A stretch of 64,000 nt of DNA from Prochlorococcus sp. AG-424-P23 (GCA_003210135.1 QCNK01000007.1:1-64000), one strand, 5' to 3'. Positions 41,116 to 50,705 are shown, numbered from the stretch's first letter. Notes: generated from the letters alone by a model not told the origin. Numbers and translations: made by a program.

Positions 41116-41406
41116 TTATATGTAGCTGATTTCATTTAGATTAATTAGTTTTTTAAAATCATCAACTCTATTTTGTCCATTTTTTAATGGTCTTGAGGAG
41201 TCAAGAACTGCTGCACAGCATAAATGCCAACAAGATTTTTCATCTAGTCCTAATTTCTTGCATATGTTTTTAGGGGCTTTGATTAAGGTATTTATTTCTG
41301 CGATATGTTGTGTAGTTTCCCATAATTCTCCTTCAAGAAAGTCAAGTTCAATACTTGATAATAATTCTGTAGCAACGTAATCCCTAATTAGCTCAGTTAA
41401 TTCCAC
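41116..41406 (-). CDS. hypothetical protein, paralogue of 45008-45307
   Basis: ICKKLGLDEKSCWHLCCAAVLDSSRPLKNGQNRVDDFKKLI resembles the 45008 protein. Confidence 0.6.
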   Translation of the reverse strand: MELTELIRDYVATELLSSIELDFLEGELWETTQHIAEINTLIKAPKNICKKLGLDEKSCWHLCCAAVLDSSRPLKNGQNRVDDFKKLINLNEISYI

Positions 41407-41523
41407 AATATTTTATTGAAGTAGAAGTAGTTAAATCATCTTTTAGTATTGGTATAGCAAGATAAAAAAAAAGGAGCTAGTTTGCCCCTTACATTGATAA
41501 AGACTTTTTCTTGGCAGAGGTCC

Positions 41524-41793
41524 TTATCCATAATTGTGAGCAACTTCTGTCCACCCATTTTGGTGAAGTTCGTGCCACTTTTCCCAGGCAAAATCTATAT
41601 TTAGTTTTTCAGAGGATTGGTACCCTCCAGGTTCTCCAAGGTGATTTGTATAGAAAAGATGTGTATCAATTTTAAAATTAGGTTTAGCAGAATTTTTGCA
41701 TTCTTCGAAAAAGATCATTCTGCTGCCTTCGGGATTTAGTAGGCATCCGTTTGGCTTGTTAGTGCTACAACCAAATAAGTACTTAGGCTCCAT
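41524..41793 (-). CDS. hypothetical protein
   Basis: ORF with several Cys near N-terminus (YLFGCSTNKPNGCLL). Confidence 0.55.
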   Translation of the reverse strand: MEPKYLFGCSTNKPNGCLLNPEGSRMIFFEECKNSAKPNFKIDTHLFYTNHLGEPGGYQSSEKLNIDFAWEKWHELHQNGWTEVAHNYG

Positions 41794-41942
41794 GCTTTAC
41801 CTTTGATTGGTTAGGTAAATGTCAATACGTTTGTACTATAAATTATATCCTTCTTGTTTAGCTGTCAATCCCTTTAAGGTTAAGTACTTATTTACAAATA
41901 ATTATTTTGTTTTTTAATAAAAAATGTAATTTCTCTAAGCTT

Positions 41943-42125
41943 ATGAATTACAGGGAAGATTTAGAAATCAAACTACAAAAAGTAACACTGGCAATGCAGG
42001 AAGTTGTAGAGGATATCTATAAAACTGATCAAGAGAAACAAAGAATAATTTCCAAACTTATTGAATTTAAAGAAGCAATCATTTCAAAGGGTATTGAACT
42101 TAATATTGAATTAGAGGCAGCCTAG
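41943..42125 (+). CDS. small hypothetical protein (60 aa)
   Basis: Internal ATG MNYREDLEIKLQKVTLAMQEV. Confidence 0.45.
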   Translation: MNYREDLEIKLQKVTLAMQEVVEDIYKTDQEKQRIISKLIEFKEAIISKGIELNIELEAA

Positions 42126-42199
42126 AAATTTTGAATATCTCATGAATGATTAATAACTTTTAAAATAATGTTAATAATAAAGAAAGGTTTATTTATTAA

Positions 42200-42361
42200 A
42201 TGCAACCTGGTACTTTTGAATTATTGATTCTAGTATTTATCTTTTTAGGTCTTCAAGCTTGGTGGATTATCCCAATAATAAATAAAAATAATAAATTGAA
42301 TAAGAGAGGTAAGGATTTAAGAGATGAAATTAATCAATTAGAAAAGTTATATAAAAAATAA
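42200..42361 (+). CDS. small membrane protein, 53 aa
   Basis: MQPGTFELLILVFIFLGLQAWWIIPIINKNNKLNKRGKDLRDEINQLEKLYKK; not in track. Confidence 0.55.
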   Translation: MQPGTFELLILVFIFLGLQAWWIIPIINKNNKLNKRGKDLRDEINQLEKLYKK

Positions 42362-42413
42362 ATTAAGTTTATTATTTTGTAAAACTTATAATGTAACTGA
42401 AAACAAATATCTA

Positions 42414-42836
42414 ATGAAATTAAAAAATATTATCCCAATCTGTTTACTATTTATTGGAGCTTTAGTTCTGCCTCAACCTTCTAACGCAGAAGAAAAGATT
42501 GAAGTTTTGCCTATTATTCAAAGTTCAAAAGGACTTAGTGGCAAAAATTTTAATTATCTCGAGGGTAAGCCTGAATTAAGACTTTTAAAAGTAAAGATCC
42601 CAGTTGGCATGAAAACCCCAATTCATACGCATCCTTCCCCAATGTTGATTCATGTTACAAGAGGCAGATTAAAGCATGTTAGGGGTGAAGAAATTAATTT
42701 CTTTAAAGCAGGTGATGCATTTATTGAGAGTAATAATGGGGGTGCCCACTATGTTAAAAATGTTGGAAAGAAGCCAGCTATACTTCATTTGGGAGTAGTA
42801 TCAGTAGTTGGAATGCCTACAACCATAAATAAATAA
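42414..42836 (+). CDS. exported cupin-domain protein
   Basis: Signal peptide; PVGMKTPIHTHPSPMLIHVTRGRLKHVRG. Confidence 0.8.
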   Translation: MKLKNIIPICLLFIGALVLPQPSNAEEKIEVLPIIQSSKGLSGKNFNYLEGKPELRLLKVKIPVGMKTPIHTHPSPMLIHVTRGRLKHVRGEEINFFKAGDAFIESNNGGAHYVKNVGKKPAILHLGVVSVVGMPTTINK

Positions 42837-42879
42837 GATTTTTTTTAGTTATTCGATCGGTATTTTGAGAATTCAACTT

Positions 42880-44583
42880 TTATGAAGAACAGCTGTAGTG
42901 AGATACGCCTCCGTAGTTAAAATATTGGCTTGGCCTTAGACGATTATATTTTTGATCTATTTCTGAGGATTGTTCAATGTATGGGTTGCTAAAAACATCC
43001 TGTAACTCCTTTATTTTTGTGTAATTTCCTTTTTCGGCATCTTCATATGCAGGAACAATCATCCATTCTCGCCATGTATAAACTGGGTTAAGAGATTTCA
43101 TTGAAGCTGATTTTGCTTTAGTATTTCCCTCTTCCTTCAAGACTGATTGCCAGTTTTCAAGCCAGACTCCCCATCGAATCTTGAGCTCATCATTAATTGG
43201 TAAATAAAAACTGCCTTTTAAAGAATCAAAGTTATCAGGTATAGCAGAGAGTTTACGGAACAAAATTGTATAGTCTGCTTTTGAAATTACCATAAGATTA
43301 AACAATTCATTAATAAGATTTTCGTTGTAATGCTCTAAACCAACTTTGCCAGCCCACATTGTCTTCAACTCTTTGTTCATCAATTCTGAAAAATCCTTTT
43401 CGATTTGATCTAACTTTTCTTGAGCTTGTTTGCTTTCTGAAAGTAAGGGGCTAAGCGAAGAAGAGAATGTTTTAAAGTTTATTGCCGCAGCAGAAGGTTG
43501 GTTAAAAAAGGAGAAATGTTCACCTCCACCTGTCCATGGTTGAAATCTTGGATCAAATAATTCACAGAATCCAAAGGGGCCATAATCCAAGGTATAACCT
43601 CCAGCGGCACAATTATCACTATTGAAGTTACCCTGGCAATAACCAACTCGCATCCAGTTGGCTACAAGTGATATGAGTCTTGATCTGTATAAAGAAGCCA
43701 GTTTTATTACCTTACTTTCAAGTGAAATCTCAAATTCAATTTCATTACTATAGTTCCTATCTATAAGATGTTGAACTATCATCTTTAGTTCATTGAGGGC
43801 CTCATCATGAGCATTATTGCGAACTCGTCTTGCAAAAAGTTCAATCTGGCCAACACGTAAAAAAGATGGCGCGACTCTGGTAGTAATTGCTGCTTGATTA
43901 TCAATCATGATGTCAGGTTCAAAAAACCTGGAACCTTTGGAATACCATGGTCTTCTAACTATTTCTGAACGTGAGACATAAAGTGTTAGAGATCTTGAGG
44001 TAGGTATCCCCAGAGCATCCATACATTCCTGTGCAAGAAATTCTCGTACACTAGAACGCAATACAGCCCTACCATCTGCTCCACGACAGTAGGGAGTAGG
44101 ACCTCCTCCTTTAAGTTGCATCTCCATTCTTTTCCCATTGAATAAACCTTCAAAAATAGAAATTGCTCTACCATCGCCATAACCATTGCCAGTGCCAAAA
44201 GGACATTGTTGGTTATATTCAGTCCCGTAAATTGATAATGCATAACCTGTTGCCCAACCAACAGGACTCATTGGATAATCAGCAACAGAAATATCACCTG
44301 AGAAAAAACGACAAAAATCCTTGTCTCTAGTGAGATCTGAGCTTAGTCCAAGTTCTTTAAAAAGTTTCTTGCTATGGGAGATATATTCTGGTTCTGGAAT
44401 AGGAGTTGGAAGAACTGGTACGTAATGGCCTGAATATACTGAACGCGGCTTATGATCACTTCCATCTTTTGTTGATTGAGGATCTGCTTTAAGACAATTC
44501 ATAAAAGAATAGTCAGATAGTTGAGAAAATTCAGTAAAATTTTCTGTAAGCTTTTCTTTTAATGAATCAGATTTGGAAGACAT
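42880..44583 (-). CDS. SelO/YdiU-family (UPF0061) pseudokinase
   Basis: RAISIFEGLFNGKRMEMQLKGGGPTPYCRGADGRAVLRSSVREFLAQE; NFNSDNCA. Confidence 0.92.
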   Translation of the reverse strand: MSSKSDSLKEKLTENFTEFSQLSDYSFMNCLKADPQSTKDGSDHKPRSVYSGHYVPVLPTPIPEPEYISHSKKLFKELGLSSDLTRDKDFCRFFSGDISVADYPMSPVGWATGYALSIYGTEYNQQCPFGTGNGYGDGRAISIFEGLFNGKRMEMQLKGGGPTPYCRGADGRAVLRSSVREFLAQECMDALGIPTSRSLTLYVSRSEIVRRPWYSKGSRFFEPDIMIDNQAAITTRVAPSFLRVGQIELFARRVRNNAHDEALNELKMIVQHLIDRNYSNEIEFEISLESKVIKLASLYRSRLISLVANWMRVGYCQGNFNSDNCAAGGYTLDYGPFGFCELFDPRFQPWTGGGEHFSFFNQPSAAAINFKTFSSSLSPLLSESKQAQEKLDQIEKDFSELMNKELKTMWAGKVGLEHYNENLINELFNLMVISKADYTILFRKLSAIPDNFDSLKGSFYLPINDELKIRWGVWLENWQSVLKEEGNTKAKSASMKSLNPVYTWREWMIVPAYEDAEKGNYTKIKELQDVFSNPYIEQSSEIDQKYNRLRPSQYFNYGGVSHYSCSS

Positions 44584-44710
44584 TAAATTAGTTATCTATT
44601 TTTGGATTCCATTGAGATTTCTTTAAATCCAACAACTAAATATATCTTATATATTCTATTATTTTTTTTTGCAAAAAGATTTAAAATCTAAAAAACATCT
44701 CATTACTACT

Positions 44711-44992
44711 ATGACTATTGAAACGACTATTCTAGATTTTCAACTAAGTAATACGTTTGAACAATATGAATCTTATATGAATGCTGAAGAACAGCAGTCG
44801 ATGTTTAAAGAAATGGGAGTTAAAACATTTTATATTGGTAAATCATTAGATGATCCTCAAAGGGCAACTGTAATTTTTCAAGGGCCAGAAAATGTTCTAT
44901 ATGATATTTTTATGAATCCTGAAACAAAACCTATTGTTGAAGCTTCAGGTCATATTTATGCAGGTACAAAAATAACTAGATGGATTTCTTGA
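44711..44992 (+). CDS. DUF3764-like small protein
   Basis: MTIETTILDFQLSNTFEQYESYMNAEEQQSMFKEMGVKTFYIGKSLDDPQRATVIFQGPEN. Confidence 0.65.
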   Translation: MTIETTILDFQLSNTFEQYESYMNAEEQQSMFKEMGVKTFYIGKSLDDPQRATVIFQGPENVLYDIFMNPETKPIVEASGHIYAGTKITRWIS

Positions 44993-45007
44993 AAAAATTA
45001 ATCTTTT

Positions 45008-45307
45008 ATGAATTATCAACTTTTAATTGAATCTTATTCTTTTGGGTCATCCCTTTCTGAGCAAGAAATAGAACTCTTAAGTCTGGAACTTGAAACTCAA
45101 ATCATGAATATTAATATATCAACAGAATTTGGCTGTTTTAAATCCGCACCCAGTCATATTTGCGAAGGTCTAAATTTAAAAAAAGATACTTATTGGATTA
45201 TGTGCCTTGCTGAAATATTAGATTTACACAAGCCCCCCAAATTTGGGAAAACGAAAAGTGTGGAGGTTTTCGATTTACTTCTTGAAAAAGGACTTGTTAT
45301 TGGTTAA
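45008..45307 (+). CDS. hypothetical protein, paralogue of 41116-41406
   Basis: HICEGLNLKKDTYWIMCLAEILDLHKPPKFGKTKSVEVFDLLL. Confidence 0.6.
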   Translation: MNYQLLIESYSFGSSLSEQEIELLSLELETQIMNINISTEFGCFKSAPSHICEGLNLKKDTYWIMCLAEILDLHKPPKFGKTKSVEVFDLLLEKGLVIG

Positions 45308-45387
45308 TTATTTAATTTTTTGAGTGTTAAAAAAATAAGTTGTTTTTTCTTTATTCTGATAGCATTAATACATGGTCAGATAAATAA

Positions 45388-45744
45388 ATGAAAGATTCTA
45401 ATGAATTGATATTGGGAAATATTATTAAGCTAATGAGATCAAGTGAAAAGAAATTTAAATTAGGAAATTTTAAAGGGGCAATAGAAGACAAAATGAAGTC
45501 TAATGCAATATTGAAATCGAAATCTTGTAATGAAAAAATAATTGAAAAATATAGAGAAGAATTGTCTAGTTTGTATGCCTCAAAATTTGATCTTATATTC
45601 GATCATAAGCTGAAAATTGATGAAATAAAGAGAAATCAAATAGTAAAAATGCTGGAACAAAAAAGTAAGGAAAAATTAAAAAGTCTTGATTATAAAGGTG
45701 CAATAAAAGCCTTTAGGAGGGCGGAAAAATATTTTTCAAATTAA
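45388..45744 (+). CDS. hypothetical helical protein (TPR-like ends)
   Basis: KLGNFKGAIEDKMKSNAI... and SLDYKGAIKAFRRAEKYF. Confidence 0.55.
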   Translation: MKDSNELILGNIIKLMRSSEKKFKLGNFKGAIEDKMKSNAILKSKSCNEKIIEKYREELSSLYASKFDLIFDHKLKIDEIKRNQIVKMLEQKSKEKLKSLDYKGAIKAFRRAEKYFSN

Positions 45745-45873
45745 TTTCAATCTAAATCTCAGTGATTTTATATGACAAATTAAATTTATAAGTTTGAGAA
45801 TAAAAAATAATGAAAGGGTTGATTTTTTTGTAGAATTCGTTTCTCTAAAGATATATCATTTTTGGTACTACTC

Positions 45874-45987
45874 ATGGTTATGCCCCAATCCACCTTGGAA
45901 AGCTTATTATTTTTTTTGATACTATCTCTTGTTGCAACCTATATTGTTAATTTAAGGTATTCTGCAAAGTTAAAAATACAGAAGTAG
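45874..45987 (+). CDS. small TM protein, 37 aa
   Basis: MVMPQSTLESLLFFLILSLVATYIVNLRYSAKLKIQK; not in track. Confidence 0.45.
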   Translation: MVMPQSTLESLLFFLILSLVATYIVNLRYSAKLKIQK

Positions 45988-46018
45988 TTTTTTTTATTTA
46001 TCTTTAACTGCATTTGAT

Positions 46019-46216
46019 TTATTTCTTTGGATCACTCCAAGTCTCTTTGTATAACCAACTTAAAAAAGTAAGAGTAAGTATATTACCAAATGCATAAGTT
46101 ATTCCTAATAATGGGTCATAAATATTGGCAATAATCGTCGACATTATAAAGATTATTGTCCCTGAAACAACCAAATCCTGAATAGGCAAATGGTTGAAAT
46201 TTACCGAATTTGTCAT
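46019..46216 (-). CDS. small membrane hypothetical
   Basis: ORF with hydrophobic segments. Confidence 0.5.
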   Translation of the reverse strand: MTNSVNFNHLPIQDLVVSGTIIFIMSTIIANIYDPLLGITYAFGNILTLTFLSWLYKETWSDPKK

Positions 46217-46297
46217 TTGATAATCGTTTTAATAGATTAAATTAATTATAAAACCTAAAAGTAACCTATTTATTTATAAGGAAATATAATCTCCGAT

Positions 46298-46528
46298 ATG
46301 AATAGTTTTAGAATTGCTAAAGTAATTATAGTTGTTTCATCATTATCGTATTTGAGTATTTCTTTTCTAGGAAATTATAATTCTCCTGAAAATATAGAAA
46401 AAAGATGTATGCTTAAATTTGAAAAAGATTTTAAAAATAATTTGGAAACATCTCATGAAGAATGGAATCAAATTTTAGATTTAGCTGATAACAATTATTT
46501 AAAATGTATGGGAATACCTCAGTATTAA
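46298..46528 (+). CDS. exported small hypothetical
   Basis: Signal-anchor N-terminus; abuts the next gene. Confidence 0.5.
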   Translation: MNSFRIAKVIIVVSSLSYLSISFLGNYNSPENIEKRCMLKFEKDFKNNLETSHEEWNQILDLADNNYLKCMGIPQY

Positions 46529-46530
46529 TT

Positions 46531-46749
46531 ATGGGAGAGGCAAAGAGAAGAAAAAATTTAGGTATTCCGCCTAGAGAAAAAACTGAAGATATAAAGTTAC
46601 CTAAACTTGATAAAAAAGCCATACAAAAAAAGGTAAGATCTACATTGTATAAATATCCAATTATCCCTTTTCTTTTTTATGGAGCTGCAATATTGATCCT
46701 AATTGGAGGTTTATTTTATGTTTTCAGATCCTTTAATAATATTGCCTAA
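46531..46749 (+). CDS. DUF2839-like protein
   Basis: MGEAKRRKNLGIPPREK start and one C-terminal TM. Confidence 0.75.
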   Translation: MGEAKRRKNLGIPPREKTEDIKLPKLDKKAIQKKVRSTLYKYPIIPFLFYGAAILILIGGLFYVFRSFNNIA

Positions 46750-46926
46750 TCATAAGGATTGTTAATTTTGATATTATTCTTTGGCATTATCAATTAAAAA
46801 AAATTTAAGGATAATAATTCAACAATTTTTATTGCTCAAATATAATCAATGAAATAATATAGGAGAATTATTTACGATTGACACCATCATATAGTGTTGT
46901 AATTTTGGATTAAATTAAAACTATTT

Positions 46927-47061
46927 ATGAAAAAAATAAATAAAAAATATGCTGAAATAATGCGTGAAGCTGATAAGGCAGTTGGAAGAAAAGAAGTAGT
47001 TAGTTTATTAAAAAAAGCTGCAATGATTAAATCTGAATCAGAGGAAAATTTAGCTGCCTAA
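46927..47061 (+). CDS. small basic protein, 44 aa
   Basis: MKKINKKYAEIMREADKAVGRKEVVSLLKKAAMIKSESEENLAA; not in track. Confidence 0.5.
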   Translation: MKKINKKYAEIMREADKAVGRKEVVSLLKKAAMIKSESEENLAA

Positions 47062-47070
47062 ATTAGAATC

Positions 47071-47202
47071 CTATCTTATTAGGATAAATAAGACAACATA
47101 AAGAATAATAGATGAGAATGCAGCCATAATGATAAATGGTACTATCATGCCTGAGTTTAACCATCTTAAAAGTCTAATTTTTTTGTTAATTATTCTTGCC
47201 AT
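47071..47202 (-). CDS. small TM protein, 43 aa
   Basis: MARIINKKIRLLRWLNSGMIVPFIIMAAFSSIILYVVLFILIR; not in track. Confidence 0.5.
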   Translation of the reverse strand: MARIINKKIRLLRWLNSGMIVPFIIMAAFSSIILYVVLFILIR

Positions 47203-47427
47203 TTTTCCTGAATTGCTTATTTGCAAATTAACAAGTAAATAAATTGTGTAAATGGTTAATTAATCTTTTTAAATATCATTCTTTAACTATTTTGAATTTA
47301 AATTTTTTACAGAAAAATATTTTAATTTCATCCGAATTTTTTATTTTAAAAGAAATTTTTAGGTAATTAATACCTTGTATTCTTTAAATTTCTCATGCAA
47401 GATTTAGAAACATTAGATTTTTAAATA

Positions 47428-47670
47428 ATGATTAAAAATTTCAAAGAGAGCTATGAAGAATTTAAAGATTATGATTCCGAATTGCTACTTAAGATTATAA
47501 ATAAGACATCAGTTGAGATAAAAAAAAATGATGACAAAGAACTATTTGTAGATGAAAATTGGAAAATTAATTCAAAAAATATGGAAAATGAAATTTCTTC
47601 AGATAATTCAAATTTGAAGAGAATATTATCAGATATATTTCCAAATAAAAAAAATAGTTATTCAGAATAA
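47428..47670 (+). CDS. hypothetical protein
   Basis: Complete ORF. Confidence 0.4.
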   Translation: MIKNFKESYEEFKDYDSELLLKIINKTSVEIKKNDDKELFVDENWKINSKNMENEISSDNSNLKRILSDIFPNKKNSYSE

Positions 47671-47819
47671 AAATGATGGTTCTCAGACTATTTTCTTAAC
47701 TTAGCGTACTTAAATATTAGGATAATTTTTTTTCCAATTTATACAGTCTTTATTACTGAGAAAATAATTAGTAAAAATTACTCTCGCGTTATTTTTTACA
47801 AGGTGTTAAGGTTCATTTA

Positions 47820-47870
47820 CGTTCATCCAAGTTTATAATTCTGGACGCATGACATGGGAATAGGGAACGG
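47820..47870 (+). promoter_or_regulatory. candidate glutamine riboswitch (Downstream-peptide/glnA-type)
   Basis: CGTTCATCC...GGACGCATGACATGGGAATAGGGAACG: P1 CGTTC/GAACG and inner TCC/GGA pairing, directly upstream of a short basic ORF. Confidence 0.65.
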
Positions 47871-47894
47871 GATTCTCATTAACTGCACAAGACC

Positions 47895-48056
47895 ATGAAT
47901 AACCTCTTACAAATAAGAGAAAAAATCAAAAGAGCCAATAGGCTTCACAAAGCCAAACTTTTGGCTACTAAAAATGGAGAAGTAACTCCATATAGAAGAT
48001 CCGTCTTTGAAGAAAGAATCAGGCAAGCACAAAAAGGAATAAAATTGAAAGACTAA
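47895..48056 (+). CDS. riboswitch-associated short basic protein, 53 aa (possible glutamine-synthetase-inactivating-factor-like)
   Basis: MNNLLQIREKIKRANRLHKAKLLATKNGEVTPYRRSVFEERIRQAQKGIKLKD; not in track; followed by a strong terminator. Confidence 0.65.
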   Translation: MNNLLQIREKIKRANRLHKAKLLATKNGEVTPYRRSVFEERIRQAQKGIKLKD

Positions 48057-48091
48057 AAAATTTTAATTCTTATTTGTAACTGATCAAAAAG

Positions 48092-48115
48092 AGAGGGATT
48101 AAACCCTCTTTTTTT
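48092..48115 (+). terminator. Rho-independent terminator
   Basis: AGAGGGATTAAACCCTCTTTTTTT. Confidence 0.9.
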
Positions 48116-48253
48116 ATAAAGAAATTAGATAATTTAAAATGTATTTCTTTTTCCGATTTTCGATTATTAAAAGAAAATTATTATGATGCTTTTACTATTG
48201 ATTTGCAGTTTAAAAATGGCAAATTTAATTTAGTAATAAAGAGGTAAATAAAG

Positions 48254-48544
48254 ATGTTTAAAAAGAAATATAAACAATTTAATTCCTCAACCAATAAATC
48301 AAAGTTAGATCAAGTCTTATGGTTTATAGAAAATTATTTGCCACAGAAGAAAGATCGAGGTGTACAGAAAAATTTGTATATGGATAATCTAGAAGCAGAG
48401 ACTATTAAGAAATTCTCTAAATTAACCTCTATTCGTTCTAAAAAATTATTCCCAACTACAAAAAATACGACAATCTCTTTTACCTTTGGTAATTGGGCTT
48501 TACCTTACCTGAAATTGCTTAAGAAAATAGGAATAGCTAGGTAA
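48254..48544 (+). CDS. hypothetical protein
   Basis: Complete ORF. Confidence 0.45.
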   Translation: MFKKKYKQFNSSTNKSKLDQVLWFIENYLPQKKDRGVQKNLYMDNLEAETIKKFSKLTSIRSKKLFPTTKNTTISFTFGNWALPYLKLLKKIGIAR

Positions 48545-48698
48545 AAAAATTGTGATCGGCTAGAACTAGATTTATCCCGCAAATAAAAATAAATAAAGAC
48601 TATAAAGTCTCAGAAAGTTATTTTCGTAATTAAAGGAGGATTACTTACTTTACATAAAAAATACAATTGCTAAATTTAAAATAAGAGATCTATTTATT

Positions 48699-48845
48699 AT
48701 GTTTCTAAATTATCTGCCTAGTGAGATGGTTGAAGTAGTTGGGTTGACAATGATTTTTTCATTTCTAGTTGGAACTATATTAATTTTGCTATTTACATCA
48801 GATCAGGCAAATACAAAGAATCTATATTTAAAGAAGGCTAAATAA
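48699..48845 (+). CDS. small TM protein, 48 aa
   Basis: MFLNYLPSEMVEVVGLTMIFSFLVGTILILLFTSDQANTKNLYLKKAK; not in track. Confidence 0.5.
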   Translation: MFLNYLPSEMVEVVGLTMIFSFLVGTILILLFTSDQANTKNLYLKKAK

Positions 48846-48948
48846 ACTAAAATAATTTATCCTTATAAAAGGCTTATTTTTTAAATAAGATTCACTCGCA
48901 GGTTCAGAACATAATTTTTAATATTGAGATATAAATAAATTTAAGATT

Positions 48949-49149
48949 ATGGGCGAAGCTAAAAGAAGAGAGGAATTAGGATTGCCACCTAGACAAAAAA
49001 AAGTTGAATTAAATAAATCTGATAGATACATTTCATGGCTTCCTATTACCAAATCAAGAATTAAGAAATACCCTTATATGGGTGTGGCAACAATGGCACT
49101 AGGAGCGATAATTTTCTTAGTCAGTGGCGGAGCAAATAGTATTAATTAG
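48949..49149 (+). CDS. DUF2839-like protein (paralogue of 46531)
   Basis: MGEAKRREELGLPPRQKK start plus C-terminal TM. Confidence 0.75.
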   Translation: MGEAKRREELGLPPRQKKVELNKSDRYISWLPITKSRIKKYPYMGVATMALGAIIFLVSGGANSIN

Positions 49150-49156
49150 ATTGGCC

Positions 49157-49432
49157 TTACTTAGGATCTAACTTAGTTCTTTCTTGTAATATTCTTATGC
49201 CAGACACTATAGATATTATTGATGCCATACCAAGAAATATCGAGTAGAAAGGTTGCAAATTAATGAAGCCAAAATTACCTGTATGCCATTTGATTAACCA
49301 AAAAGCATCTATCCCTAATGGTTGCAGAATACTATAAATAGTCCCAGATAAAATAGTAATTAGTAAAGGGATTGCTGAAAGTGCCGTTATTTTTCTGTGA
49401 ATTTTTCTTTTATCGGTTTTTAATTTGCCCAT
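49157..49432 (-). CDS. membrane protein (PepSY-TM-like)
   Basis: KIHRKITALSAIPLLITILSGTIYSILQ. Confidence 0.5.
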   Translation of the reverse strand: MGKLKTDKRKIHRKITALSAIPLLITILSGTIYSILQPLGIDAFWLIKWHTGNFGFINLQPFYSIFLGMASIISIVSGIRILQERTKLDPK

Positions 49433-49654
49433 TTATTTCCTCAAATAAATATGTAATTCTTTTTCGTTTTTGCATGGCATCCATTTATCTTGGTTCTTAT
49501 GTATGCCTTCGCAACCAAGTTCTAAAGATCTATTTTCTGCGTCCTCTTCAGTAATAAATGTACCCCTCATATGTGCATGTAAATAACTATTGAAATTTAG
49601 AGATAAGGAAAATAAAAAAATAAAAAATTTAAAATTTCTGAGAAAAATATGCAT
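49433..49654 (-). CDS. DUF3721-like exported protein
   Basis: Signal peptide; ELGCEGIHKNQDKWMPC. Confidence 0.65.
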   Translation of the reverse strand: MHIFLRNFKFFIFLFSLSLNFNSYLHAHMRGTFITEEDAENRSLELGCEGIHKNQDKWMPCKNEKELHIYLRK

Positions 49655-49663
49655 TATTTATAA

Positions 49664-49900
49664 TCAAGTATTTGTATTAAGGATAGATTCACAAATACTA
49701 GATGGATTAGCTTGTTTAACTATTTTTAGTCTTTTGATAAGTTTGTCTCGATCTATTTGATGTTTTAAATATTTAATACATAAATTTTTTTCCTGATATA
49801 CATTTGCTATTGGGGTAATTTTTAAAGCAATAGCAAAAGTACCAATAACTAAAAGAATGTTTGTAGCTAGTCGAATGTTTGGTCGAAAATTTGATCTCAT
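49664..49900 (-). CDS. small membrane hypothetical
   Basis: ORF with N-terminal TM. Confidence 0.45.
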   Translation of the reverse strand: MRSNFRPNIRLATNILLVIGTFAIALKITPIANVYQEKNLCIKYLKHQIDRDKLIKRLKIVKQANPSSICESILNTNT

Positions 49901-50012
49901 TCGTATTGTTTCTTTCTTTCTATAACTTCCCTTAAATATATATCTTTTAAATAGTCATTGTATACATTATCTTTTGCAAATTTCTCTAATTCCTTAAACT
50001 CTGTTTCTGTAA

Positions 50013-50156
50013 TTAAGCAGATTTGGAGATATTGTTTTTCATATCTTCAATTTGATTGATTAATTCATCTAACCATTCAGTATTATTTTCGGATCTTTTT
50101 TGAAAATATTTAATTTTAGGTTGATTGATTTCTAGTGTCTCATAATCTCCACTCAT
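50013..50156 (-). CDS. small protein, 47 aa
   Basis: MSGDYETLEINQPKIKYFQKRSENNTEWLDELINQIEDMKNNISKSA; not in track. Confidence 0.4.
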   Translation of the reverse strand: MSGDYETLEINQPKIKYFQKRSENNTEWLDELINQIEDMKNNISKSA

Positions 50157-50301
50157 AAATTCCCCCGAAATTTATACTCTGCATAATTTATCTAGAGAAA
50201 TTATTCCCATCAATAGGCTCTAATACTTATTTTAAGTTTGTCATGGGTAAGATTTCACATTTTTAATAGTATAAATAACAAGGAATTTATCTCCCAAATA
50301 T

Positions 50302-50406
50302 ATGGCAACTAATGAAGAACTAGAAAAAAGAATTGAGACTTTAGAAAAAGAAGTACAACACCTAAAAGCTGTTCTGCAATATCAAATGAGAAATAAGAAA
50401 AAGTGA
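50302..50406 (+). CDS. 34-aa coiled-coil miniprotein
   Basis: MATNEELEKRIETLEKEVQHLKAVLQYQMRNKKK heptad pattern; not in track. Confidence 0.45.
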   Translation: MATNEELEKRIETLEKEVQHLKAVLQYQMRNKKK

Positions 50407-50588
50407 TTTATTCTTATTAATAGAAATTACTTTTGGTCAGATAAGCATTTTCTCTTGGTTGTTTTGGATAACTAATATCAAAGCTAAATATTAAAAATTA
50501 GTCCATAATTAGCCACTTTTTGACAAAAATAACTTTAATCATTGATATTTAGAACATATTTGTTTTTATATATATAAAACTACTTGAT

Positions 50589-50705
50589 ATGATTAATTCA
50601 ATAGTGATTACATTGTTATTATTAGGCTCTTTCGTCGTTTACAAAAGAATCAAAAGAAAGAAACAGCGATTTTTCGTGCCACCTACAAATCAGCTTCCTA
50701 GTTGA
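50589..50705 (+). CDS. 38-aa TM protein with basic tail
   Basis: MINSIVITLLLLGSFVVYKRIKRKKQRFFVPPTNQLPS; not in track. Confidence 0.45.
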   Translation: MINSIVITLLLLGSFVVYKRIKRKKQRFFVPPTNQLPS

